NCBI RefSeq assembly: GCF_032163395.1
Contig: NZ_CP119968.1
Coordinates: 3,436,001-3,500,000, forward strand
From: Gloeocapsopsis dulcis
Lineage (GTDB): Bacteria; Cyanobacteriota; Cyanobacteriia; Cyanobacteriales; Chroococcidiopsidaceae
Length of the DNA stretch: 64,000 nucleotides
Reading direction: 5' to 3'
In this document: positions 26,718 to 34,365 of the stretch, piece after piece
How the letters are laid out: each line of letters starts with the position of its first letter
How positions within the stretch are numbered: the first letter of the stretch is position 1
The notes under the pieces: generated by a model
Database searches by the model: none
What the model saw: only the letters and a program-made list of their open reading frames with translations
Told to the model about the DNA's origin: nothing
Made by a program: the position numbers and the translations under genes

Positions 26718-27203
26718 CTAGAGCTTCTTGAAGTATCTGGCGATCGGTAACAGCCCGAAACCCAGCTTTTCATAGGTGCGACGTGCTGGGGCATGACCAG
26801 GATCTCCTCCAGTCTCGACCATAACAACAGACATTCCAGCATCTTTCATCCAATCAAGAGCGAATTTAGTCAGCGCGGTGCCAATGCCGTGACCTTGAAA
26901 GTCTGGATCGACAGCGACCATGTAGATTTCACCCATGCTGGTCTCCGAGTCTAGTTTCACGGCTACAAAGCCCACGATTGAACTAGCGGCGATCGCAACC
27001 CAGACATTTGTGTCTTCTGCCGCGCAGACATCCTCGACAGCTTTTTGCTGGCTCACACGCCAGTTATCAGGATAGAATTCTTGGTACACGTCAAGATCCA
27101 TCACTTTCTGAATCGAATCAAAGACCGGAGTCCATGCCCGAAGCGAAAGATGAATGACTGCATCAAGTTGATGCTCTTCGTAAGGTTCAATTTGCACTTC
27201 CAT
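26718..27203 (-). CDS. GNAT-family N-acetyltransferase
   Basis: This 161-aa acetyl-CoA-dependent acyltransferase has the GNAT fold. Motif A (VAVDPDFQGHGIGTALTKFALDWMKDAGM, about residues 95-123) holds the pyrophosphate-binding Q/RxxGxG/A loop as QGHGIG, and motif B is ARRTYEKLGF near the C-terminus. The substrate is unknown; relatives range from antibiotic to protein N-terminal acetylases. It stands alone between the pacS operon and merR, in the opposite direction. A motif shared with the region after the APH-family gene follows its stop, which hints at a former gene cassette. Confidence 0.9.
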   Translation of the reverse strand: MEVQIEPYEEHQLDAVIHLSLRAWTPVFDSIQKVMDLDVYQEFYPDNWRVSQQKAVEDVCAAEDTNVWVAIAASSIVGFVAVKLDSETSMGEIYMVAVDPDFQGHGIGTALTKFALDWMKDAGMSVVMVETGGDPGHAPARRTYEKLGFGLLPIARYFKKL

Positions 27204-27458
27204 ATGAACTCTACTTAACGTCTAAGGTTCCTAAGCGATGAAGCCGCCTATCTCGATATGGCTTGTCTCAATATCCAAGATTGCGGTTGCTCAAAATGGT
27301 GGCACGAATGCGGCCTTTATTTACCTTCAACCAAAGAGCGCTTGAACAATTAGGTGTATGTGTTTGAAGACGGCTAACGATTTTTTTTAAGTTCTCCTCT
27401 GTGTGAATAAATTTAAGGGTGTGAAACTAAACAGCAGGGCTAGTTTTCCGTGTTAACC

Positions 27459-27884
27459 CTAATCTCCGATTCCTTTCTGGATATTAGGACAAATTGTGTC
27501 TTCGTGTTGGTTAGGAAAATCCTCCCAGCCTGAGAGCAATCCATTTAATTCAGCGCGTAGAGTTAATAATTGCTTGACTTGGTGGTCAATTTGTGCAACT
27601 TTTTCTACTAATTTTTCTTTCACCTCACCGCAGGGTAGTTCGCCGTGATCGTGAACATTGAGAATTTCGCCGATCTCTTCGAGACTAAGACCAAGACTTT
27701 GGGCGCGTTTAATGAAAGACAAGCGCGTTAGCACCTCAACAGAGAACTGTCGAAAACCGCCTTCTGTACGTCCTGCTGATTGTAGTAAACCCAAGCTTTC
27801 GTAGTAGCGAATTGTTCTAATTGGAATTCCACTTAGTGCTGTTACCTGCCCAATCAAAAGTGCCTTTTTATCTTGAGTTAACAT
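27459..27884 (-). CDS. MerR-family metal-responsive regulator
   Basis: This 141-aa activator has an N-terminal winged HTH (about 8-75; IGQVTALSGIPIRTIRYYESLGLL...RTEGGFRQF), a dimerisation helix (about 83-115) and a metal-binding C-terminal loop. A Cys is present at the position of ZntR Cys79 (ELPCGEV, about 80) and one near the end (DTICPNI, about 132); the middle Cys of MerR/PbrR is absent. CueR has Ser at the first position, so strict Cu(I) specificity is not predicted by this pattern. ATG 27884 has a strong GGAGGTG Shine-Dalgarno. Likely targets are three dyad promoters at 18992, 23435 and 27914, all with the same core. Confidence 0.93.
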   Translation of the reverse strand: MLTQDKKALLIGQVTALSGIPIRTIRYYESLGLLQSAGRTEGGFRQFSVEVLTRLSFIKRAQSLGLSLEEIGEILNVHDHGELPCGEVKEKLVEKVAQIDHQVKQLLTLRAELNGLLSGWEDFPNQHEDTICPNIQKGIGD

Positions 27885-27913
27885 TGAACACCTCCAGATA
27901 TTGCTGTAATCGC

Positions 27914-27944
27914 TTAACTCTCTAGCTGGCTAGAGATTTATTAT
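27914..27944 (+). promoter_or_regulatory. MerR-type operator/promoter between merR and the tandem-HTH tetR
   Basis: Plus strand: TTAACT (27914-27919), 19-bp spacer containing TCTCTAGC-TG-GCTAGAGA (27919-27936), then TATTAT (27939-27944). Same core as the sites at 18992 and 23435. On the minus strand TATAAT (27945-27940) could be the -10 of merR itself, so the dyad may serve autoregulation as well as the rightward tetR gene. Confidence 0.7.
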
Positions 27945-27989
27945 AGCTTTTGTTTAAGGGTGAGGTAGCTCGTATTTGGCATACTGGAT

Positions 27990-28014
27990 GGTACGTATAC
28001 TGAAATATAGTACC
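27990..28014. promoter_or_regulatory. Inverted repeat at the start of the tandem-HTH tetR gene
   Basis: GGTAC and GTACC arms (27990-27994, 28010-28014) with near-symmetric GTATA/TATAG inside. It overlaps a possible -10 (TATAGT, 28006-28011) and ends 1 bp before the GTG start. The TACTATA and CAGTA elements recur in the palindrome at 28843-28868. Likely an autoregulatory TetR site. Confidence 0.45.
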
Positions 28015-28015
28015 T

Positions 28016-28807
28016 GTGACTATTCGCGAACGAATTCTAGATGCAGCTAGACACTTAGCTAAAGATTATCCCATCGACAAAATTACTATGAGTGCTGTCG
28101 CACAGAAAGCGGGTGTCAGTCAACCAACGGTTCGCCGTTACTTGGGTAGTAAAGACCAACTGCAAGCATTTCTACTAAAAGAGCAACAGCAATCACCGCA
28201 GTCAGCGCCGTTGGATACTCGGAGTCGAATTCTCCAAGCAGCCAAGCACGTATTTGCGCAAGAAGGTTACGAACGGGCAACCCTTGATGCGATCGCCACC
28301 GCAATCGGATTAACGAAAGGTGCTGTTTACTGGCATTTCCAAAGCAAAAGTGACTTATTTTTAGCGCTGCTGGAAGAACAATTGCAGTCTCCTTTGTCTA
28401 TTACACCAGAAGCCGCTGAGCAAGTCTTTAATCACCCTAATCCACAAGCAGAAGTTGCTAAGGTACTCGCTGGACAACTACACCACATTACAACTAATCC
28501 CAACTGGTGCCGTCTCTACATGGAGTTTATGGTTCAGAGTCGCGAACCAGAGGTACAAAACGTATTAACTAGTCCTGCCTGTCGCGAACGTGAAACTGCG
28601 ATCATACAAATGCTGCGTCAATTGCAAGCTGAGGGAAAACTAGCTACTGATGTCGATCCCTTTGCGATTGGAGTCTTCTGGGCTGCGCTGATTGATGGAT
28701 TGATGCTTGCGCAGATGGTGGAACCGGAACGCATCGACCTTGTCGCTTGGAGCGATCAGCTAGCAATGCTTCTGTGGCAAGGAATTCAGCCAACATCAAA
28801 TAGTTAA
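28016..28807 (+). CDS. TetR-family regulator with two N-terminal HTH domains
   Basis: The protein has 263 aa. Two complete TetR-type HTH domains stand in tandem: residues about 4-52 (RILDAARHLAKDYPIDKITMSAVAQKAGVSQPTVRRYLGSKDQL) and about 70-117 (RILQAAKHVFAQEGYERATLDAIATAIGLTKGAVYWHFQSKSDL). Both keep the K-G/SQ-x-x-x-x-Y-F/L recognition pattern, though the second is nearer the consensus. A helical ligand-binding domain follows (about 125-255). Ordinary TetR proteins have one HTH and about 190-210 aa. The start is GTG 28016; no in-frame ATG precedes the first HTH. It is followed by a methyltransferase gene 81 bp downstream with a related palindrome between them. Confidence 0.9.
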   Translation: MTIRERILDAARHLAKDYPIDKITMSAVAQKAGVSQPTVRRYLGSKDQLQAFLLKEQQQSPQSAPLDTRSRILQAAKHVFAQEGYERATLDAIATAIGLTKGAVYWHFQSKSDLFLALLEEQLQSPLSITPEAAEQVFNHPNPQAEVAKVLAGQLHHITTNPNWCRLYMEFMVQSREPEVQNVLTSPACRERETAIIQMLRQLQAEGKLATDVDPFAIGVFWAALIDGLMLAQMVEPERIDLVAWSDQLAMLLWQGIQPTSNS

Positions 28808-28842
28808 ATTACTTAGCTATTGGCGATCAATCTTCTTTACGT

Positions 28843-28868
28843 TAACATACTATACAGTAGGTATGTTA
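28843..28868. promoter_or_regulatory. Palindrome upstream of the first methyltransferase gene
   Basis: Perfect 8-bp arms TAACATAC (28843-28850) and GTATGTTA (28861-28868) with a 10-bp centre. It lies 20 bp before the chosen ATG at 28889 and contains TACTATA and CAGTA, also present in the inverted repeat before the tetR gene. A TetR operator is the simplest reading. Confidence 0.55.
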
Positions 28869-28888
28869 CAAATAGAGGGCAACAAGCT

Positions 28889-29551
28889 ATGTCGCAGAAT
28901 GGGGTGGAATCAAAAATGCAACGTACTCCAAGTTGGTATCAACGCTTTTTTGCATGGGCACTAGCGCATGGCAATGCGGACTATGAAGCAGCGATACGCG
29001 ATCGCAAACAAAAGTTATTTGCCGGAGTACACGGCAAAGTTTTAGAAATTGGACCAGGAACCGGACCTAACTTGTCTTACTATCCTCCTGATACGCACTG
29101 GATTGGAATTGAGCCAAATCCGTATATGCATTCTTATTTGAGGCAAGAAGCTGAACGTGTTGGGTTGGATATTGAAATTCGTAATGGTACTGCGGAACGA
29201 ATAGACGCGGAGGATAACAGTGTGGATACAGTTGTTAGTACGCTGGTTCTCTGTTCAGTAGATGACTTAGAAGGGACGCTTAAAGAGATTTTGCGAGTAC
29301 TCAAGCCTGGTGGTCGGTTCTTCTTTCTCGAACACGTTGCGGCTTCCCCAGAAACGCGGCTACGTAAAATTCAAAATTGGATTAGTCCGCTTTGGCAGGT
29401 ACTTGGTGATGGGTGCCATCCTAATCGAGAAACCTGGAACGTATTAGAAAAGGTAGGTTTTGAAAAGTTAGATTACGAGCAATTTCAGGCAATTTCAGTA
29501 CCCGCAATTGTGAGTCCGCAAATTATTGGTGTGGCAACGAAGAAGTCTTGA
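28889..29551 (+). CDS. Class I SAM-dependent methyltransferase (METTL7-like)
   Basis: The protein has 220 aa from ATG 28889 (MSQNGVESKM), preceded by AGAGGG; the longer frame from 28820 runs through the palindromic operator. The SAM-binding motif I is VLEIGPGTGPNLSYY (about 49-63), acidic motif II is GIEPNPYMHSYL, and motif IV is STLVLCSVDDLEGTLKEILRVLKPGGRFFFLEH. The general pattern recalls small methyltransferases of the METTL7/UbiE-related type. The substrate is unknown. It probably belongs to the regulon of the preceding tandem-HTH TetR protein and faces the next methyltransferase gene. Confidence 0.88.
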   Translation: MSQNGVESKMQRTPSWYQRFFAWALAHGNADYEAAIRDRKQKLFAGVHGKVLEIGPGTGPNLSYYPPDTHWIGIEPNPYMHSYLRQEAERVGLDIEIRNGTAERIDAEDNSVDTVVSTLVLCSVDDLEGTLKEILRVLKPGGRFFFLEHVAASPETRLRKIQNWISPLWQVLGDGCHPNRETWNVLEKVGFEKLDYEQFQAISVPAIVSPQIIGVATKKS

Positions 29552-29555
29552 TGTC

Positions 29556-30218
29556 TCATTTTAAGCTTGAGTTGGGTTTGCGAAAGAGAACGTTATAGAG
29601 ATTACCTTCCCAATCGTCAACAACTTGCACTACTTCAAATCCTGCTTGCGTCACTTCCTCAATAAGTAGTTCTTTTTCAATACCGTGACCGCCTCGGTTT
29701 GCTGACACACCTTCTAACTTCCAAAAATTTGAGAACCAATTAGGGGGAAAATCTGCGATCGCTAGCAATCCTTGAGGTTGCAGAGAACGCCGCAAACTCT
29801 CATTCATGTGTTCGGGTTGCGTGAAGTGATGATAGACACCCCTCATAAAAATTGCATCGCAACATTCTGGTGGTAAATTGGTTCGATCGACTGCTCCTTG
29901 AATTACTTGTACGTTTGTCAGATTATGCTTTTTTACGTTATTTTGGATCGCGTTTAATTGCTGTGGGTTGAGTTCAGTCGAGTAGATCTTGCCACTAGAA
30001 CCAATATGCTGTGCAATGCGGACAGTCAAATCTCCATTTCCAGCACCAATTTCTGCAACAACCGCACCAGGTTGCAAGTTCAATAAATTACTCAACCGAT
30101 TTGCTTCATTGTCGAGAGACTGTTTGTGGTAGAACACCCAAGAGAAATAGGAGGCGATCGCTACCAGCCCCACAACCCAAAACATTCTTTTGTAGCGATT
30201 TCTAGCATTTTTAATCAT
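29556..30218 (-). CDS. Membrane-anchored class I SAM-dependent methyltransferase
   Basis: The protein has 220 aa. One N-terminal membrane helix (about 11-30, RMFWVVGLVAIASYFSWVFY) is followed by a Rossmann methyltransferase domain with motif I VVAEIGAGNGDLTVRI (about 53-68), SAM-ribose acidic motif STELNP, and the post-I segment CDAIFMRGVYHHF. The PCMT/UbiE-like architecture with an anchor suggests a membrane-associated or periplasm-facing substrate. It is convergent with the preceding methyltransferase (4 bp apart) and lies 26 bp after a third one on the same strand, with which it is probably co-transcribed. Confidence 0.87.
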   Translation of the reverse strand: MIKNARNRYKRMFWVVGLVAIASYFSWVFYHKQSLDNEANRLSNLLNLQPGAVVAEIGAGNGDLTVRIAQHIGSSGKIYSTELNPQQLNAIQNNVKKHNLTNVQVIQGAVDRTNLPPECCDAIFMRGVYHHFTQPEHMNESLRRSLQPQGLLAIADFPPNWFSNFWKLEGVSANRGGHGIEKELLIEEVTQAGFEVVQVVDDWEGNLYNVLFRKPNSSLK

Positions 30219-30244
30219 ATTCGCGAACCATTCAACGTAACTGA

Positions 30245-30922
30245 TTACTTTTTAAATCCCAGACAAGCAATACTTGTCCAACAAGACAATCCACCAGTAA
30301 GTGAATAGCAATGAATATCAGTCAAGCCTACCTTGGTCATCATCTCTACTAAAATCTCTGGTGTCAGACAATCATTACCCCACTGCAACTGAATCAAAGA
30401 TCCGAGGAGTCCTGGAAGCGTTACAACAATGATTAATGGTGCTTTTGGCCGTGACACCCTTACCATCTCTTGGAGTCCTTGATGAGGATTAGGTAAATGC
30501 TCTAGCATATGCGCACTTATAACCAAGTCATAGGTATTGTCATTAAAGGGTAAGAGCCGTACATCACCCTGACAAACTTGATGATTCACTCCTGCTTGAT
30601 TGAGGAACTGGCGTGCCTTCGCTAGCATTTCTGGAGAAATATCTACACCAACAATCTTTAAATGGTCTGCAGTTTTGGCTAAAGCTAAACTCAGGGCACC
30701 TGTGCCAATGCCACAATCGCATATACTTGAGCGATCGCTAAGAGTTAATATCCCAGATTGTTGTAGCGATCGAAATAACTTAACATAGGCACGGTGATAA
30801 CCGAGAAACTGAAGGTAAGCGTGCCAGCGTGGAGCAGCCTTATTGTACATTTGGCGCAGTTGTTCGTTTGTCGGACAAACTCGCTGAATCGAAATTTGCC
30901 ACCATCCGATGACCCACTCCAT
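30245..30922 (-). CDS. Class I SAM-dependent methyltransferase
   Basis: The protein has 225 aa from ATG 30922, which has AGGAG eight bases before it; the opening to 30946 is less likely. Motif I reads ICDCGIGTGALSLALAK (about 66-82), motif II GVDISPEMLAKARQ, and motif IV DLVISAHMLEHLPNPHQGLQEMVRVSRPKAPLIIV, an UbiE/Methyltransf_11 pattern. The N-terminal 60 residues are helical and may bind substrate or membrane (WVIGWWQI). It forms a likely operon with the membrane-anchored methyltransferase. Substrate unknown. Confidence 0.87.
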   Translation of the reverse strand: MEWVIGWWQISIQRVCPTNEQLRQMYNKAAPRWHAYLQFLGYHRAYVKLFRSLQQSGILTLSDRSSICDCGIGTGALSLALAKTADHLKIVGVDISPEMLAKARQFLNQAGVNHQVCQGDVRLLPFNDNTYDLVISAHMLEHLPNPHQGLQEMVRVSRPKAPLIIVVTLPGLLGSLIQLQWGNDCLTPEILVEMMTKVGLTDIHCYSLTGGLSCWTSIACLGFKK

Positions 30923-31123
30923 GAGAAAAACTCCTGACGACATCAAGTTACTATAGTTTTAATGTCGCGCTTGCAACTGCAATTCCCAATGTCCGAAAGG
31001 ATAGTTGCAAGGATAGTTTTTCTATATCAATTTCAAAAATGCTTACCACAAATCATCACTTTCTCATTTTCTTTCTCCCCCAGTTCCCTCAGCTCAAGAA
31101 GATCGCGACTATTTTGTGTAACG

Positions 31124-31468
31124 TTATTGCTTGATAATCTCAAGTAAGTCGTCTGGGATAGACATCCTTTGTGTGTTCTCAAGGTTCACTCTGCCATCTC
31201 GCAACGAGCGTTTGTGCCCAAATAGTAAGGTCAAGGGTGCTGCCCATACAGTTTGCCAGAATTGTCCATGAATCTCCTTAATATCTCTTTGTACCCAAGC
31301 TAGCTTTAGCATTTCCCAGTGAGCGATCGCATGAGGCACAGGATACATCTGACCAAGAATGTGTGCCCTTTGCAATGCTGTCCACGCATCTGCAAATTTT
31401 TTTGCTTCAAGGGCTAGTTGTGCTTTAGCTATTTCGGCTTGAAAATGCTCGCGTACGGTTGCTTTCAT
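31124..31468 (-). CDS. DUF3703 protein
   Basis: This 114-aa soluble helical protein is DUF3703: AWTALQRAHILGQMYPVPHAIAHWEMLKLAWVQRDIKEIHGQFWQTVWAAPLTLLFG is the conserved core with its His residues. The start ATG 31468 has a good GGAGG. The family has no known function; members often lie near metal-resistance genes or redox genes, which would fit the metal regulators upstream, but this is context only. It lies alone between a methyltransferase operon and the MalT-like regulator, all on the same strand. Confidence 0.85.
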   Translation of the reverse strand: MKATVREHFQAEIAKAQLALEAKKFADAWTALQRAHILGQMYPVPHAIAHWEMLKLAWVQRDIKEIHGQFWQTVWAAPLTLLFGHKRSLRDGRVNLENTQRMSIPDDLLEIIKQ

Positions 31469-31600
31469 AAGTGCCTCCTATTTGGGGTAAAAACTAATTT
31501 TGTAAGAATTCACCGCAAGATTGCTTTAATTCCAATATGATTCTTTCGGGACAATCAGCCACTAGCCAAAAGGATGGTTGGCAGCATTTTTTGCGATCGC

Positions 31601-34252
31601 CTACTCCAAAAGCCCAATTTCCCTAGCTCGCATAACTGCCTGAGTGCGGTTACTCGCGTTCAGCTTGCTGTAGATATTGCGTGCGTGCCATTTCACCGTG
31701 GGGAGACTCACAATTAGTTCATTCGCGATCGCCTGATTAGAAAGACCACTCGCCAAATAGTGTAAAACCTCGAGTTCCCGATGGCTCAAAGGTTCGATTA
31801 AAGCCTGGGCTGGTGTCGGGATAATGACGCGACCAAAAGCTGCAAACAAACGACTGACATACTTTGGATGAATTCCCTGTGTAGCAGCATGACGTAACAA
31901 CGCAATCATCGGCTTGCCTTCATCGACAAAAAGACGAATATAGTCTTCACTACGGGGAATATAAAGTGCTTTTTCTAAGCAATGTAACGCTTGTGCTATA
32001 TCTCCACGAGCTTGAAATACTAAAGCTTGCAGGATCAATACTTCCATTACCCGTGCTTTCCGCCCACCTGCTTTGGCAAAATCATACAGTCGGACGAGTA
32101 GTTGCATCGCATCATCGAGGTATGATTTAGATTCATTTGCTGACGTACCACGAGCAATAAGTACTCTGGCAAGGGTTAGGTAATCTAGTTCAGAACTATA
32201 TTGCACATCATCTACACCCAAATCGCTGTTTTCTGCCCAGGCGATCGCCTCTTCTAAATTTCCCTGCGCAAGCTGCAATCGCACCCGACACGCCGCCACC
32301 GAAAGAATCGTCGGCCATAACCACGTTGGTAACTGCTCTGCTGCTTGAATTGCTGCCCAGGCTCCTTCTGTATCGCCTTGCGCCTGACGCACTCGTGCTA
32401 AGGTAATGTAGCCCATCATGACACCAGGTTGGTGTATTTGGCTGCCGCGTTCGATGCTTTCGTGTAAGTTTTGTGCTGCTGCTTCTAGTTGATTTTGTTC
32501 GCGTAAGAGTTCAGCGATCGCCACTTGGACTAAGACGCCCGCATATGTTGCTAACCATCCGCGTTCGGTTGCCAGATCGACACCTTGTTGACACAGCGCG
32601 ATCGCCTGATCCATCCGTCCCCGCAAAGCTTGAAACTGCGCCTGCAAATACAAACCCGCGATCGCTGGATCGGCAATACTTTTAACTTGACCAATGCGAG
32701 TGGCTTCATTCAGGACTGGGATTGCTAGTGCAAAGTTGTCAGTAACAAAGTAGGTGACACCTAAATTTAAGACAATTATTGCCCGTATCCACGAACCATC
32801 TTGAGGTAAGAGTTGTAATGCTTGTTGCATCAGCGCGATCGCTTTAGATCCATCCCCCTGCTGTCGCGCTTGCATTCCTTTAATTGCTGTCACGAGTCCC
32901 CAAAGCCTCTGATTATTTGCACTTTCTCTCTGTGGTTGTGTTAATAAACGTTCAATGTTGTGTACTGCAACAAACGCCGCCTCAAATTGTGATAAAGAAT
33001 ATCGCGCCCATCCCTCAGCTAGCAACAACCACGGTCGATTTTCAACGAGTTCCTGAGGTAGTGCTTCTAGCCAAGCGAGCAACATTACCGAATCAAACTG
33101 AGGATTACTCGTCTGTGCTTCTTGTTCAATCAATTCTGCTGCCCAAAGAAAATCTTGAGATGCGATCGCGTGTTCAATTGCCTCTAATACGAATCCGTGT
33201 TGTGTATACCACCAAGCAGCGCGACGGTGATACTCTGGTACTTGCTTAGATACACGGTGCAACCGATGATGCAGTAGTTCGCGAAAGAGGTGATGATATC
33301 GATACCAGTTGCGATCGCGGTCTAACGGCACAACAAACAGGTTACAGTGTTCTAGCTGTTCTAATTCAATAACATTTAACTCGTCTTCTCCCACCACGGC
33401 TGCACAGAGCGAGTCACACATTCGCTCTAAAATTGAGGTTCGTAAAAGAAAAGTTTGAATGTGTTTGGGCTGGCACTCTAGCACTTCCTCGACGAGGTAA
33501 TCTAAGATGTAGCGCTGGTCTTGCAACGCAATCAATGCAGAGTCTTTGGTATTTCGCACCGATAGTAGCGCCAACTGCAATGCGACTACCCATCCTTCTG
33601 TTCGGGCTTGAATCTTCTCTATTTGTTCTTGTGATAGTTGTAAGGAGGACTGGTTAATAAACTCAGCTACCTCGGCAACGGTGAAACGCAAATCCGCCGT
33701 ACGGATTTCTGTTAATTGAGCACAAGCCCGCATTCGAGCCAAAGGCAAGGGAGGATCGACACGACTCGCGATCGCCAAGTGAAGTTGCGGTGGTAGATGT
33801 TCTAGGAAAAAAGTGAGTGCTTCTTGGATTAAAGGCGCAGTAATGACATGGTAGTCATCCAAAACTAAAAGATACTCATCGGGAAGACTAGCAATTTCAT
33901 TAATTAGCGGAATTAGAAAAGTCTCAAACGAAGCAGGCTCGATCGCGTGGAGCATTGCTAGAGTCGATTCTCCGATTTCATGTTTGAATACTTTGAGCGC
34001 AGTAACAAAATATGTCCAGAAGCGTAAGGATTGGTTATCACCTTCATCTAAAGATAGCCAGCTGACTGCCATCTCAGCTTGACGCGACCACTCACTTAAT
34101 AATGTTGTTTTACCAAAGCCAGCAGTTGCCGAAATCAGAATTAACTTGCACCCCTTACCCTGATTCAATTGCGCAATTAAGCGATCGCGCCTCACGAGGG
34201 ATGAGCGGATCGTCGGAATATAAAATTTTGTTGCTAACAGCAGACTACTCAT
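31601..34252 (-). CDS. MalT-like LuxR-family transcriptional activator (STAND ATPase)
   Basis: This 883-aa signal-transduction ATPase has an N-terminal NTPase with Walker A SATAGFGKTTLLSEW (about 40-54) and Walker B EYLLVLDDYH, then a winged-helix/arm region and a long array of TPR-like helices (about 400-790). It ends in a LuxR HTH (about 815-880): LSHRELEVLHYLASGLSNQAIANELIVSLPTVKWHARNIYSKL. MalT-type proteins assemble on binding an inducer and activate transcription. The inducer and targets are unknown. The gene is monocistronic in appearance. Confidence 0.94.
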   Translation of the reverse strand: MSSLLLATKFYIPTIRSSLVRRDRLIAQLNQGKGCKLILISATAGFGKTTLLSEWSRQAEMAVSWLSLDEGDNQSLRFWTYFVTALKVFKHEIGESTLAMLHAIEPASFETFLIPLINEIASLPDEYLLVLDDYHVITAPLIQEALTFFLEHLPPQLHLAIASRVDPPLPLARMRACAQLTEIRTADLRFTVAEVAEFINQSSLQLSQEQIEKIQARTEGWVVALQLALLSVRNTKDSALIALQDQRYILDYLVEEVLECQPKHIQTFLLRTSILERMCDSLCAAVVGEDELNVIELEQLEHCNLFVVPLDRDRNWYRYHHLFRELLHHRLHRVSKQVPEYHRRAAWWYTQHGFVLEAIEHAIASQDFLWAAELIEQEAQTSNPQFDSVMLLAWLEALPQELVENRPWLLLAEGWARYSLSQFEAAFVAVHNIERLLTQPQRESANNQRLWGLVTAIKGMQARQQGDGSKAIALMQQALQLLPQDGSWIRAIIVLNLGVTYFVTDNFALAIPVLNEATRIGQVKSIADPAIAGLYLQAQFQALRGRMDQAIALCQQGVDLATERGWLATYAGVLVQVAIAELLREQNQLEAAAQNLHESIERGSQIHQPGVMMGYITLARVRQAQGDTEGAWAAIQAAEQLPTWLWPTILSVAACRVRLQLAQGNLEEAIAWAENSDLGVDDVQYSSELDYLTLARVLIARGTSANESKSYLDDAMQLLVRLYDFAKAGGRKARVMEVLILQALVFQARGDIAQALHCLEKALYIPRSEDYIRLFVDEGKPMIALLRHAATQGIHPKYVSRLFAAFGRVIIPTPAQALIEPLSHRELEVLHYLASGLSNQAIANELIVSLPTVKWHARNIYSKLNASNRTQAVMRAREIGLLE

Positions 34253-34365
34253 AAGTTCTGCCCATCAATCTTTCTTATTTTGTGGCTACGGCTGGAGTCG
34301 GCGTAATCAACGAGTTGATGTCGAGGTCAAATCGACCAAAGACCAAAGTAGTATTGTTAGCAAAT

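Noticed and set aside
28820-28888. N-terminal extension of the first methyltransferase
   Set aside because: It would be translated through the palindrome at 28843-28868; the ATG at 28889 has AGAGGG before it.
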